Below, piece by piece: positions 25,882-34,031 of a DNA stretch of 64,000 nucleotides. Below the pieces are notes generated by a model, which made no database searches, was not told the origin of the DNA, and saw only the letters and a list, made by a program, of their open reading frames with translations. The translations under genes and the position numbers were made by a program. Numbering within the stretch: the first letter of the stretch is position 1; each line of letters starts with the position of its first letter. Source of the DNA: Lapillicoccus jejuensis (GTDB lineage Bacteria; Actinomycetota; Actinomycetes; Actinomycetales; Dermatophilaceae). The stretch covers positions 806,001 to 870,000 of the forward strand of contig NZ_VFMN01000001.1 in the NCBI RefSeq assembly GCF_006715055.1. The letters are read 5' to 3'.

Positions 25882-27225
25882 ATGGCCCTCCCGACCGCCG
25901 CCGCCCAGGCCGTCCGCGCCCCCGTCGCGCCCGTGCAGCGCCGCCTGCGCTGGGTCCTCCAGCACGGGGTGCTGCGCTACGGGCTGGCCCGCGGCACCCG
26001 CGCCGGCAACGTCGCCGCCCGCGTCATGTACGACCCGGCCGTCGTCGCGGACCCGTACGCCGCCTACGAGCACCTGCGCGGGCAGGCGCGGCTGGTGAGC
26101 AACGGCCTCGTCCGCAGCGCGCACGACCACGACCTCGTCGCCGCCGTGCTGCGCAGCCCCGACGTCGTGACGATCGGCGGCTTCCGGCCCCCGCCGCTGC
26201 TGCGCGGCCTGACCCGGCTGGCCGGCCGCGGCCCGGCCGGGCCGGTGGAGAAGCCGTCGCTGCTCGCCGTCGACGGCCTCGACCACGCCCGGATGCGCAA
26301 GATCGTCATCCGCTCGTTCTCCGCCAAGGCGGTCGCGCGGCTGCGGACCCGCACCGAGGCGATCGCCGCGGACCTGCTCGACGGGCTGGAGGCCGCCGGC
26401 GCCCGCGGGGGCGCCGACCTCGTGCGCGACTACGCCGGCCTGCTCCCGGCGACGGTCATCGCCGAGATGCTCGGCGCGCCCACCGACATGCGCGCCCAGT
26501 TCCTGCACTGGGGCGCCGGCGCCGCCTTCTCGCTCGACCCGGGCATGGTCTACCCCGACTTCCGCCGCTCCGAGAAGGACATCGCCGAGTTCGAGCGCTG
26601 GATGCGCGGCCACGTCGAGCGGGTGCGGCGCGACCCGGTCCCCGGCACGATCCTCGCCGACCTCGTCGCCGCGAGCGACGAGCAGGGTGCGCTCGACGAC
26701 ACCGAGCTCGTCGGGGTCGCCATGCTGCTGCTCGCCGCCGGCTTCGAGACGACGGTCAACCTCATCGGCAACGCGGTCGTCCTGCTCCTGGCCGACCCCG
26801 ACCAGCTGGCCCTGCTGCGGGAGCACCCCGAGCACTGGGAGAACGCGGTCGACGAGGCGCTGCGTCTCGAGTCCCCCGTGCAGCGCACCGCCCGGGCCGT
26901 CGTCCGCGACACCGAGGTCGCCGGCGAGCAGCTGCGCGCGGGGCAGCTCGTGGGCCTCGTCCTCGCCGCGGCCAACCGCGACCCGCGGGTCTTCGAGGAC
27001 CCGGCCCGCTTCGACGTCACCCGGGCCAACGCCGCCGCCCACCTCGCGTTCTCGGGCGGCCCGCACTACTGCCTCGGTGCGGGGCTGGCCCGGATGGAGG
27101 CCGAGGTGGCGCTCCGCGCGCTGCTCGACCGCTTCCCCGACCTCGCCCTCGACGGCCCGCCGCGGCGGCGCCGTACCCGCGTCCTGCGGGGGTACGACGC
27201 CATGCCGGTGCGGCTGCGCGGCTAG
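25882..27225 (+). CDS. Cytochrome P450
   Basis: 447 residues from ATG 25882. The heme-binding loop is FSGGPHYCLGAGLAR (Cys about residue 395), the I-helix oxygen-activation motif is LLLAAGFETT and the ExxR motif lies in DEALRLESPVQRTAR. The C-helix has DHARMRKIVIRSFS. The layout is a soluble bacterial class I P450 with a slightly long N-terminus of 40 residues. No ferredoxin or reductase gene lies nearby and the neighbours are stress genes, so no substrate can be suggested. It is divergent from clpC and has its own promoter. Confidence 0.95.
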   Translation: MALPTAAAQAVRAPVAPVQRRLRWVLQHGVLRYGLARGTRAGNVAARVMYDPAVVADPYAAYEHLRGQARLVSNGLVRSAHDHDLVAAVLRSPDVVTIGGFRPPPLLRGLTRLAGRGPAGPVEKPSLLAVDGLDHARMRKIVIRSFSAKAVARLRTRTEAIAADLLDGLEAAGARGGADLVRDYAGLLPATVIAEMLGAPTDMRAQFLHWGAGAAFSLDPGMVYPDFRRSEKDIAEFERWMRGHVERVRRDPVPGTILADLVAASDEQGALDDTELVGVAMLLLAAGFETTVNLIGNAVVLLLADPDQLALLREHPEHWENAVDEALRLESPVQRTARAVVRDTEVAGEQLRAGQLVGLVLAAANRDPRVFEDPARFDVTRANAAAHLAFSGGPHYCLGAGLARMEAEVALRALLDRFPDLALDGPPRRRRTRVLRGYDAMPVRLRG

Positions 27226-27247
27226 GCCCCGCCGACCGGGCGCCGGC

Positions 27248-28228
27248 TCAGCGGCGCCGCTGGCAGCGGCCGCACCAGAACAGGTTGCGGCCGGCCACGA
27301 TCCGGGTGCGCACCCGCGACCCGCACACGACGCACGGCTCCCCCGCGCGCCGGTAGACGTGGTAGCGCCGCTCGAACCCGGCCGTCGCGCCGGCGTCGTC
27401 CTCGTCGAGGCCGGCGCCCTCGCTGTCGTCGGCGAGGTCGGCGGCCGACTCGTCGGACACCGCGGCGGCGAGCACCCCGGCCGGCCCGGACATCACCCGT
27501 CGGGCCGAGTCGGTGTGGACGGCGACGAGCACCGGCACCTCGTCGCGGGCGACGAGCTCCTCGGCCTCGAGGACCTGGTCCTCCATGGTGAGGATCTGGT
27601 TGAAGGCGACGCCGAGCGGCAGCAGCCGCACGAGGTCGTCCCAGATCGCGCGCCAGGTCTCGGGGCGGATCTGCCGGCCGGGACGGAACGGGTCGACGCG
27701 GTGCCGGAAGAGCACCTCGCACCGGTAGACGTTGCCGACGCCGGCGAGGACCGACTGGTCCATGAGCAGCTCCGCGACGGACCGGCCGGAGCGGTGCAAG
27801 CGGGTCCACGCCTGCTCGGGGTCGGCGTCGGCGCGCAGCGGGTCGGGCCCGAGCTTGGCGACGATCGCCGCGACCTGCTCCGGCGTGACGACCTGGCACA
27901 CCGTCGCCCCGCGCAGGTCGGCGACGTGGGTGTCGGTGAGCAGCCGCAGCCGCACCGCACCCCACACCGGCGGCGGGCCGGACGGGGCGTCGTACCGCTC
28001 GACGGAGAACTTGCCGATGAGCCCGAGGTGGACGTTGGTCGTCAGCCCGCCCTCGTGGTCGAGGAAGAGGTGCTTGCCGTACGCCGTCGCCCGCTCCAGC
28101 CGGCGCCCGTCGACGAGCGCGGCGCCGTCGGCGAACCGTCCCTGGGGTGAGGTGGCCTGCGGCCGGGAACCGGCGAAGGCAGCGTCGAGGGCCTGCGCCA
28201 GCCGGTGCAGGGTGTGGCCTTCGGGCAC
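27248..28228 (-). CDS. Endonuclease VIII / Fpg-Nei family DNA glycosylase
   Basis: 326 residues from GTG 28228. After removal of the initiator the protein begins PEGHTLHRLA, giving the catalytic Pro and Glu of the Fpg/Nei family. TAYGKHLFLDHEGGLTTNVHLGLIGKF contains the conserved Lys, VGNVYRCEVLFRHRVDPF is the helix-two-turn-helix, and the C-terminal zinc finger has Cys-X2-Cys (CVVC) and Cys-X2-Cys (CGRC). An acidic insertion (about 265-290; ADLADDSEGAGLDEDDAG) sits before the zinc finger. The PEGH start and sequence suggest a Nei rather than MutM. Its GTG shares one base with the Ku stop (TAGTG), linking base-excision repair to end joining. Confidence 0.92.
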   Translation of the reverse strand: MPEGHTLHRLAQALDAAFAGSRPQATSPQGRFADGAALVDGRRLERATAYGKHLFLDHEGGLTTNVHLGLIGKFSVERYDAPSGPPPVWGAVRLRLLTDTHVADLRGATVCQVVTPEQVAAIVAKLGPDPLRADADPEQAWTRLHRSGRSVAELLMDQSVLAGVGNVYRCEVLFRHRVDPFRPGRQIRPETWRAIWDDLVRLLPLGVAFNQILTMEDQVLEAEELVARDEVPVLVAVHTDSARRVMSGPAGVLAAAVSDESAADLADDSEGAGLDEDDAGATAGFERRYHVYRRAGEPCVVCGSRVRTRIVAGRNLFWCGRCQRRR

Positions 28229-29139
28229 TAGCTGGCCTTCTTGGCGGCGGTCTTCTTGGCGGTCGTCCTCTTGGCCGCCGTCTTCTTCGCCGCGGTGGTC
28301 TTCTTCGCCGTCGTCGTCTTCGCCGGCTTCTCCTCGCGGTCGGCGACGGGCTCGCCGCGACCGGCCTTGGCCCGGTCGACGGAGCGCTGCAGCGCGGTGA
28401 GCAGGTCGACGACCTCGCCCGAGGTCTCCGGCGCGGCCGGGCGCTCGGTCACCTCGCCACCGTCGAGCTTGGCCTTGACCATCGCCTCGACGGCCTGCGC
28501 GTAGTCGTCCGCGAACTCGCTCGGGTCCCAGTCGCCGGCCAGCGACTCGACGAGCATCGTCGCCATCGCCAGCTCCTTCTCGGTGGCGTGGCCGACGTCG
28601 TCGAGGCTGCCCATGAAGTCGGTCGCACGGATCTCGTCGGGCCACAGCATCGTCTGCAGGACGATCGCGCCGTCGCGCACGCGCAGGACCGCCATGTTCT
28701 TGCGGCTGCGGATCGCCACGGTGACCAGGGCCATCCGGTCGGCCGCCTCGAGCGCGTCGCGCAGCAGCGCGTAGGCCTTCCCGGCACCCTTCTCCGGCTC
28801 GAGGTAGTACGGACGGTCGAGCAGCAGCGGGTCGACCTGCTCGCTGGGGACGAACTTCTCGACCGCGATCTCCTTGCTGCTCTGGTTGGGCAGCTCGCGC
28901 AGGTCCTCGTCGGTGATGACGACGACCTGGCCGTCCTCGGTCTGGTAGCCCTTGGCGATGTCGTCGTACGCGACCTCCTCGCCGTCGATCGAGCAGACGC
29001 GCTTGTAGCGGATCTGCCCACCGTCCTCGCGGTGGACCTGCCGGAAGGAGATGTCGTGGTCCTCGGTGGCCGAGTAGAGCTTGACCGGCACGTTGACCAG
29101 GCCGAAGGAGACGGCCCCCTTCCACATCGCGCGAGGCAT
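28228..29139 (-). CDS. ku: Non-homologous end-joining protein Ku
   Basis: The start is set at ATG 29139 (MPRAMWKGAVSFGLVNVPVKLYSAT), the usual beginning of bacterial Ku; a further upstream start would add an Arg-rich stretch. The 303-residue protein has the Ku core (VHREDGGQIRYKRVC, YQTEDGQVVVITDEDL, DRPYYLEPEKGAGKAYALLRDAL, MLWPDEIR) and a Lys/Ala-rich C-terminal tail made of KKTAAK-like repeats, which in actinobacterial Ku proteins helps DNA binding. It bridges double-strand ends and recruits LigD. The partner ligase genes lie about 700 bases away on the opposite strand, past one GNAT gene. Confidence 0.97.
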   Translation of the reverse strand: MPRAMWKGAVSFGLVNVPVKLYSATEDHDISFRQVHREDGGQIRYKRVCSIDGEEVAYDDIAKGYQTEDGQVVVITDEDLRELPNQSSKEIAVEKFVPSEQVDPLLLDRPYYLEPEKGAGKAYALLRDALEAADRMALVTVAIRSRKNMAVLRVRDGAIVLQTMLWPDEIRATDFMGSLDDVGHATEKELAMATMLVESLAGDWDPSEFADDYAQAVEAMVKAKLDGGEVTERPAAPETSGEVVDLLTALQRSVDRAKAGRGEPVADREEKPAKTTTAKKTTAAKKTAAKRTTAKKTAAKKAS

Positions 29140-29282
29140 CGGCTCGCCCTTTCCCCCACGCCGGCGGCGGCGCGAGGCTCCCAGCATCCCCCACGGCGCC
29201 GACACCGCTCAACACCTCGGGCCCCGCACGTGCGCCCGTCCCCACCCGACGCCGTACGGCGACCCGTGGCAGGGTCGGGCGC

Positions 29283-29804
29283 GTGAGCGCCCCGCCCGCG
29301 ACCATCGCACCCCTCGAGCCCCGGCACTGGCCGGCCGTCGAGGCGATCTGGGCGGCCGGGATCGCCGGCGGCCACGCCACCTTCGAGCCCGCCCCGCCGA
29401 CCTGGGGGGCCTTCGACGCGGGTCGGCTCCCGGGCCAGCGCTGGGTCGCCCTCGACGGGCACGACGAGGTGCTCGGCTGGGTCGCGGCGTCCCCCACCTC
29501 GACCCGCCCCGCCTACCGCGGCGTCGTCGAGCACAGCGTGTACGTCGCCCCCTCCGCCGCCGGTCGCGGCGTCGGGCGGCTGCTGCTCGAGGCGCTCGCG
29601 GCCTCCACCGAGGCGGCCGGGATCTGGACGGTCCAGTCGGCGGTGTTCCCGGAGAACGCGGCCAGCCTGGCGCTGCACGCCCGGTGCGGCTTCCGGGTCG
29701 TCGGCCGCCGGGAGCGGGTCGCGCTCATGCCGGTCGGCCCGCTCGCCGGGCGCTGGCGCGACACCGTCCTCGTCGAGCGGCGCAGCCGGGTCGTCGGGGT
29801 CTGA
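29283..29804 (+). CDS. GNAT acetyltransferase, phosphinothricin-acetyltransferase-like
   Basis: 173 residues from GTG 29283. The acetyl-CoA loop is VAPSAAGRGVGRLLLEAL (about 83-100). The flanking motifs (GHATFEPAPPTW at the start, GWVAASPTSTRPAYRGVVEHSVYV, FPENAASLALHARCGFRVVGRRERVAL) are those of the Pat/MddA group, which acetylates phosphinothricin or methionine derivatives. The real substrate here is untested. It sits alone between the divergent ku and the ligase genes. A CGCCGTACGGCG palindrome (29250-29261) lies in its upstream region. Confidence 0.87.
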   Translation: MSAPPATIAPLEPRHWPAVEAIWAAGIAGGHATFEPAPPTWGAFDAGRLPGQRWVALDGHDEVLGWVAASPTSTRPAYRGVVEHSVYVAPSAAGRGVGRLLLEALAASTEAAGIWTVQSAVFPENAASLALHARCGFRVVGRRERVALMPVGPLAGRWRDTVLVERRSRVVGV

Positions 29805-29850
29805 CCCCCGAGTCGGGCACGGGCCCGTCGGCCCGGTGTTGGATGGGGCC

Positions 29851-30822
29851 ATGCGCCCGATGCTCGCGAGCCCGTCGCCGCGGGTGCCGCGCGGGGCGCA
29901 GTGGGTGCACGAGGTCAAGTGGGACGGGATGCGGGCGCTGGCCGACGTGTCCGTCCCCGCGGCCGGCGGCCCGTCCCGGCTGCGGCTCGCGACCCGGACC
30001 GAGCGCGACGTCACCGTCGCCTTCCCCGAGCTGGCCGGGCTCGCCGACACCTTCGAGGACATGCTGCTCGACGGCGAGGTCGTGCTGCTGCGCGGTGGGG
30101 TGCCGTCGTTCCAGGCCCTCGCCGAGCGGTTCCACGTCACCAGCGCCCGACGCGCATCGACGCTCGCCGCCCGGGCACCGGTCACCTTCATGGTGTTCGA
30201 CCTGCTCCGCCTGTACGGCGTCCCGCTGCTCGACCGCACGTGGGAGGAGCGGCGCGCCACCCTCGAGCGGCTCGAGCTGGCCGGGCCGCACTGGCAGGTG
30301 CCGCCGGTCTTCGACGACGGCGAGCTGCTGCTGGACGCCACGCGCGAGCAGCACCTCGAGGGCGTCGTGAGCAAGCGGCGCGGGTCGCCGTACCGGCCGG
30401 GGGTGCGCAGCGAGGACTGGCTCAAGCTGCCGCACCGCACGGCGGTGTCGGTCGTCGTCGGCGGCTGGATGCCGGAGAAGGGGTCGCCCCGGCTCGGGGC
30501 GGTGCACGTCGGCGTGCCCGGTCCGGACGGCCTGGTCTACCTCGGGCGGGTCGGCAGCGGCCTGGCCGGGAAGGTCGGCGAGGCCCTCGCCCGCGAGCTC
30601 GCGCCACTGACCCGGGAGGCGTCGCCGTTCAGCGGCGAGCTGCCCCGCGAGGACCGGGTCGGCGCGACCTGGGTGGAGCCGGTGCTCGTCGCCGACGTCG
30701 AGGCGCTCGCCGTGACCACCCAGCCGCGGCTGCGCCAGCCGTCGTGGCGGGGGCGGCGGCCCGACCTCGAGGCGGGCGACGTCGACCCGGCCGACGTGCT
30801 GGAGGGGCTGCGCCGTGCCTGA
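29851..30822 (+). CDS. ATP-dependent DNA ligase (LigD ligase domain, stand-alone)
   Basis: ATG 29851 gives 323 residues and the conserved start MRPMLA; a GTG five codons upstream is less likely. The nucleotidyl-transferase Lys is in VKWDGMR (Lys23), followed by RLATRTERDVTVAFPEL, LLDGEVVLL, FMVFDLLRL, EGVVSKRRGSPYRPG and DWLKLPH, which are ligase motifs I, III, IIIa, IV and V. The OB fold follows (about 205-320). It is of single-domain LigC/LigD-C type, without nuclease or polymerase domains. The polymerase domain is encoded by the next gene, overlapping by 8 bases, so a split LigD is made from one transcript. Confidence 0.93.
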   Translation: MRPMLASPSPRVPRGAQWVHEVKWDGMRALADVSVPAAGGPSRLRLATRTERDVTVAFPELAGLADTFEDMLLDGEVVLLRGGVPSFQALAERFHVTSARRASTLAARAPVTFMVFDLLRLYGVPLLDRTWEERRATLERLELAGPHWQVPPVFDDGELLLDATREQHLEGVVSKRRGSPYRPGVRSEDWLKLPHRTAVSVVVGGWMPEKGSPRLGAVHVGVPGPDGLVYLGRVGSGLAGKVGEALARELAPLTREASPFSGELPREDRVGATWVEPVLVADVEALAVTTQPRLRQPSWRGRRPDLEAGDVDPADVLEGLRRA

Positions 30823-31738
30823 GGCCCAGAAGGTCACCGTGGAGGTCGCGGGTCGGCGGCTGGCCGTGAGCAACCTCGACAAGGTGCTCTACCCGGCGAC
30901 GGAGACGACCAAGGGCGAGGTGCTGCACTACTACGCGCAGGTCGCGCCGACGCTGCTGCGCCACCTCGGCCGGCGACCGGTGACCCGGATCCGCTGGCCG
31001 CACGGGGTGGAGGGGCCGAGCTTCTTCGAGAAGAACCTGCCGTCGGGGGTGCCGTCGTGGCTGCCCCGGGTGACCCTGTCGAGCCACGGCCGCGACGCGT
31101 CCGCGCACCCGGACCGCGACTCCGTCACCTACCCGCTCGTCCTCGACCTCGCGGACCTCACGTACCTGGTCAACCTCGCTTCGCTCGAGCTGCACGTGCA
31201 CCAGTGGCAGGTCGACGACGACGGCGCGCCACGGCCGCCGGACCGGCTCGTCATCGACCTCGACCCGGGCACGGGCGCCGGGCTGGAGGAGTGCGCGCGG
31301 GTCGCCCTGTGGGCGCGGCCGCTGCTGGCCGACATGGGTCTGACCCGGCTCGTCCCGGTCACCAGCGGCAGCAAGGGGATGCAGGTGTACGCCGCCCTGC
31401 CCGGCACCCACGACGCGGACGACATCCGGGCGCTGGCCCAGGCCCTCGCCCAGGAGATGACGGCCGCGCACCCCGATCTCGTCGTGTGGAAGATGACGAA
31501 GTCGCTGCGCCCGGGCAAGGTCCTGCTCGACTGGAGCCAGAACACCGCCGCGAAGACGACGGTCTGCCCCTACTCGCTGCGGGGGAAGGCGGCGCCGTAC
31601 GTCGCCGCGCCCCGCACCTGGGACGAGGTGGAGCAGGGCGCGGCCGGCCGGCGGTTCGAGCAGCTGCTCATGGACCAGGTGCTGGAGCGGGTGGCGGAGC
31701 ACGGCGATCTCGCGGCCGAGCTCTTTCCGGGCGGATAG
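30815..31738 (+). CDS. LigD polymerase/primase domain protein (NHEJ)
   Basis: 307 residues from GTG 30815, inside the end of the ligase gene. The archaeo-eukaryotic-primase-type domain shows LAVSNLDKVLYPATETTKGEVLHYYAQVAPTLLRHL, FFEKNLP, the catalytic DLDPG (in LVIDLDPG, about 143-149), VTSGSKGMQVYAAL and the KTTVCPYSLRGK segment. This corresponds to LigD-POL, which fills gaps and adds ribonucleotides during end joining. A 3'-phosphoesterase domain is not present in this or the neighbouring genes. It is followed by a strong bidirectional terminator. Confidence 0.94.
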   Translation: MPEAQKVTVEVAGRRLAVSNLDKVLYPATETTKGEVLHYYAQVAPTLLRHLGRRPVTRIRWPHGVEGPSFFEKNLPSGVPSWLPRVTLSSHGRDASAHPDRDSVTYPLVLDLADLTYLVNLASLELHVHQWQVDDDGAPRPPDRLVIDLDPGTGAGLEECARVALWARPLLADMGLTRLVPVTSGSKGMQVYAALPGTHDADDIRALAQALAQEMTAAHPDLVVWKMTKSLRPGKVLLDWSQNTAAKTTVCPYSLRGKAAPYVAAPRTWDEVEQGAAGRRFEQLLMDQVLERVAEHGDLAAELFPGG

Positions 31739-31787
31739 TCCGCGGGGTCCGTGACGGTCCATGACGATCCGTGTCCGGACGAAAGAC

Positions 31788-31830
31788 ACGGAAAAGGGTG
31801 CCGCGCTCGGAAAGCGGCACCCTTTTCCGT
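31788..31830. terminator. Bidirectional terminator between LigD-POL and lsr2
   Basis: A 17-bp perfect stem (31788-31804 ACGGAAAAGGGTGCCGC with 31814-31830) with a 9-base loop. Runs of A and T at the outer arms give short U tracts in either direction. It separates the convergent LigD-POL and lsr2 genes. Confidence 0.85.
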
Positions 31831-31847
31831 CGAGAAGCGGCGAGACG

Positions 31848-32192
31848 TCAGCCGTGGGCCTTGTCGTAGGCCTCCTGGACCTGGGCCGAGACGCGGCCGC
31901 GGTCGCTGACCTCGTAACCGTTGGACCGGGCCCACTCGCGGACCTCGGACAGGTCGGTGCGCTTCGGGGAGGACCCCGCCGAGGAGGTCTTGCGGCCGCC
32001 TGCCGCCTTGCGGGCACCGCCGCTGCGCCGGGCGTGCCCGACCCAGGTGGCCAGCGCGTCGCGCAGCTTGCCCGCGTTGTCGTCGTTGAGGTCGATCTCG
32101 TAGTTGACGCCGTCGAGGCCGAACAGCACCGTCTCGCTGGCCTCGCCCCCGTCCACGTCGTCCTCGAGGACGACCTGCACACGCTGAGCCAT
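31848..32192 (-). CDS. lsr2: Lsr2 nucleoid-associated xenogeneic silencer
   Basis: 114 residues from ATG 32192, the usual size for Lsr2. The N-terminal dimerisation domain is MAQRVQVVLEDDVDGGEASETVLFGLDGVNYEIDL, a flexible Arg/Lys/Gly linker follows (about 53-78), and the C-terminal DNA-binding domain ends in the AT-hook-like RGR (98-100) and SAQVQEAYDKAHG. Lsr2 bridges AT-rich DNA and silences acquired genes. The gene has an AT-rich upstream region, in keeping with self-silencing. It lies downstream of lysS, as in other actinobacteria. Confidence 0.97.
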   Translation of the reverse strand: MAQRVQVVLEDDVDGGEASETVLFGLDGVNYEIDLNDDNAGKLRDALATWVGHARRSGGARKAAGGRKTSSAGSSPKRTDLSEVREWARSNGYEVSDRGRVSAQVQEAYDKAHG

Positions 32193-32210
32193 TGACGAAC
32201 CCCTTTTCCT

Positions 32211-32277
32211 GAGAATTCTCGGAGATGGTTTCTTCCGGCACCAAAAGGCCAGAAGTGATCCCGGTGGCGGGGATCAC
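32211..32277 (-). promoter_or_regulatory. Upstream region of lsr2 with two inverted repeats
   Basis: The 100 bases before lsr2 are unusually AT-rich. They contain a 10-bp perfect palindrome GAGAATTCTC (32211-32220) and an 8-bp inverted repeat GTGATCCC/GGGATCAC with a 7-base spacer (32255-32277). Either could be an operator, possibly for Lsr2 itself. A ribosome site AGGAAAAGG lies just before the start. Confidence 0.45.
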
Positions 32278-32292
32278 CAGGAGCGTAGCAAA

Positions 32293-32318
32293 GAATGAAT
32301 AGCGAATGCTATTCGTTC
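32293..32318 (-). terminator. Terminator of the lysS operon
   Basis: On the minus strand, GAACGAATAGC-ATTC-GCTATTCATTC forms an 11-bp stem (one G-T pair) with a 4-base loop, followed by TTTGCT. The stem includes the TAG stop of the small membrane protein. This is the best classical rho-independent terminator in the window. Confidence 0.75.
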
Positions 32319-32497
32319 GACTTCTGCGGGGGATTTCCCTTTTTCTCCTCGTCCGCGTGCTCGCGTTCCCACTGGGCATGGGCGATGCGTTCACTGCGGT
32401 CACCCTCGAGGATGTTCTTGATGAGGAAGTAGAAGAGGACCGTCACCGCGACGGTGGGGAACAGCGCCGCGATGTAGGGGAAGGCCGCGTCCCACAT
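32309..32497 (-). CDS. Small single-pass membrane protein encoded after lysS
   Basis: 62 residues from ATG 32497, starting one base after the lysS stop (overlapping the TGAGATG context). Residues about 5-28 are one hydrophobic helix (YIAALFPTVAVTVLFYFLIKNIL), followed by a charged C-terminal tail (EGDRSERIAHAQWEREHADEEKKGN). No domain is recognised. Small membrane proteins after lysS are common in actinobacterial genomes, and the tight spacing and terminator placed at its stop argue that it is real. Confidence 0.75.
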   Translation of the reverse strand: MWDAAFPYIAALFPTVAVTVLFYFLIKNILEGDRSERIAHAQWEREHADEEKKGNPPQKSNE

Positions 32498-32498
32498 C

Positions 32499-34022
32499 TC
32501 AGCGGCCCCCGCCCGGCAGCGGCTTGAGCAGGGGGAAGAGGATCGTCTCGCGGATGTTCGCGCCGGTGAAGAGCATGACCATCCGGTCGATCCCCAGGCC
32601 CAGCCCACCCATGGGCGGCGCCCCGAGCTCGAGGGCGCGCAGGAAGTCCTCGTCGAGCTGCATGGCCTCCGGGTCACCGCCGGCGGCGAGCAGGGACTGG
32701 GCCGTGAGGACCTCGCGCTGCACGACCGGGTCGACGAGCTCGGAGAAGCCGGTGCCCCGCTCGACGCCGCCGATGATGAGGTCCCACGCCTCGATGAGGC
32801 CGGGGGCGCTGCGGTGCGGGCGGGCCAGCGGCTGCGCCGAGGCCGGGTAGTCGCACAGGAACGTCGGCTGGAGCAGCGTCGGCTCGACGAGCTCGCCGAG
32901 CAGCTCGAGGGCGACCTTCTCGGCGCCCCACGCGGGGTCGAGCGGGACGTCGTGGGCGGCGGCGTGGCGGCGCCAGTCCTCCAGCGGGGTGTCGATGGTG
33001 ACGGTCTCGCCGAGGGCCTGGGACAGGCCGTCGTACACCGGCAGCCAGCGCCACTCGCCGTCGAGGTCGACGGTGCCGGCGGGGGTCTGCACCTGCCGGG
33101 AGCCGAGCCGGTCGGCGACGGCGAGGTAGAGGTCGCGCATGAGCGCGGCGATGGAGGTCTGGTCGCCGTACGCCTGGTAGGCCTCGAGCATCGTGAACTC
33201 GGGGCTGTGGGTGGAGTCGGCGCCCTCGTTGCGGAAGATGCGCCCGAGCTCGTAGACGCGGTCGACGCCGCCGACGACGGCCTTCTTGAGGTTGAGCTCC
33301 AGCGCGATGCGCAGGGTCATGTCCTGGTCGAAGGCGTTCATGTGCGTGCGGAACGGGCGCGCGGCGGCCCCGCCGTGGATGAGCTGCAGGACGGGGGTCT
33401 CGACCTCGACGTAGCCCTGCTCGTCGAGGGTCGCACGGACGGCGGCGTTGACGCCGGCGCGCAGGCGGACCATGTCGCGGGCCTCCTGGCGCACGACGAG
33501 GTCGGCGTACCGCTGCCGCACGCGGGACTCCTCGGACAGGTCCTTGTGCAGGACCGGCAGCGGGCGCAGCGCCTTGCTGGCCATCGCCCACGAGGTGGCC
33601 ATGACCGACAGCTCGCCGCGGCGCGAGGAGATGACCCGACCGGTGACGGCGAGGTGGTCGCCGAGGTCGACGAGGGCCTTGAAGTCGGCGAGCGACTCCT
33701 CCCCCACCTCGGCGAGGCTGAGCATGACCTGCAGGCGGGTGCCGACGCCCTCCTGGAGCGTGGCGAAGCACAGCCTGCCGCCGACGCGGACGAAGACGAC
33801 GCGGCCGGCGACCGTGACGACGTCCTGGGTCTCCTCGCCGGGCTCGAGGTGGGCCCACTGCTCGCGCACGTCGGCGAGGGTGTGGGTGCGGGCGACGTCG
33901 ACGGGGTACGGCGCCGTGCCGGCGTCGAGCATCCGCTGCCGCTTCTCGCGCCGGACCCGCAGCTGCTCGGGCAGGTCGCTCGCCTGCTCGACCGGGGCGT
34001 CGGTGGTGGTCACGTCGCTCAC
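32499..34022 (-). CDS. lysS: Lysyl-tRNA synthetase (class II)
   Basis: Charges tRNA-Lys. 507 residues from GTG 34022. The N-terminal OB-fold anticodon-binding domain (about 60-170; TVAGRVVFVRVGGRLCFATLQEG) is followed by the class II catalytic core: motif 1 (VETPVLQLIHGGAAARPF), motif 2 (RIFRNEGADSTHSPEFTMLEAYQAYGD) and motif 3 (PPMGGLGLGIDRMVMLFTG). It lacks the N-terminal MprF-like membrane domain of LysX, so this is the housekeeping enzyme. A separate DUF2156 protein occurs at 49.5 kb. Confidence 0.98.
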   Translation of the reverse strand: MSDVTTTDAPVEQASDLPEQLRVRREKRQRMLDAGTAPYPVDVARTHTLADVREQWAHLEPGEETQDVVTVAGRVVFVRVGGRLCFATLQEGVGTRLQVMLSLAEVGEESLADFKALVDLGDHLAVTGRVISSRRGELSVMATSWAMASKALRPLPVLHKDLSEESRVRQRYADLVVRQEARDMVRLRAGVNAAVRATLDEQGYVEVETPVLQLIHGGAAARPFRTHMNAFDQDMTLRIALELNLKKAVVGGVDRVYELGRIFRNEGADSTHSPEFTMLEAYQAYGDQTSIAALMRDLYLAVADRLGSRQVQTPAGTVDLDGEWRWLPVYDGLSQALGETVTIDTPLEDWRRHAAAHDVPLDPAWGAEKVALELLGELVEPTLLQPTFLCDYPASAQPLARPHRSAPGLIEAWDLIIGGVERGTGFSELVDPVVQREVLTAQSLLAAGGDPEAMQLDEDFLRALELGAPPMGGLGLGIDRMVMLFTGANIRETILFPLLKPLPGGGR

Positions 34023-34031
34023 CCCTCCAGG

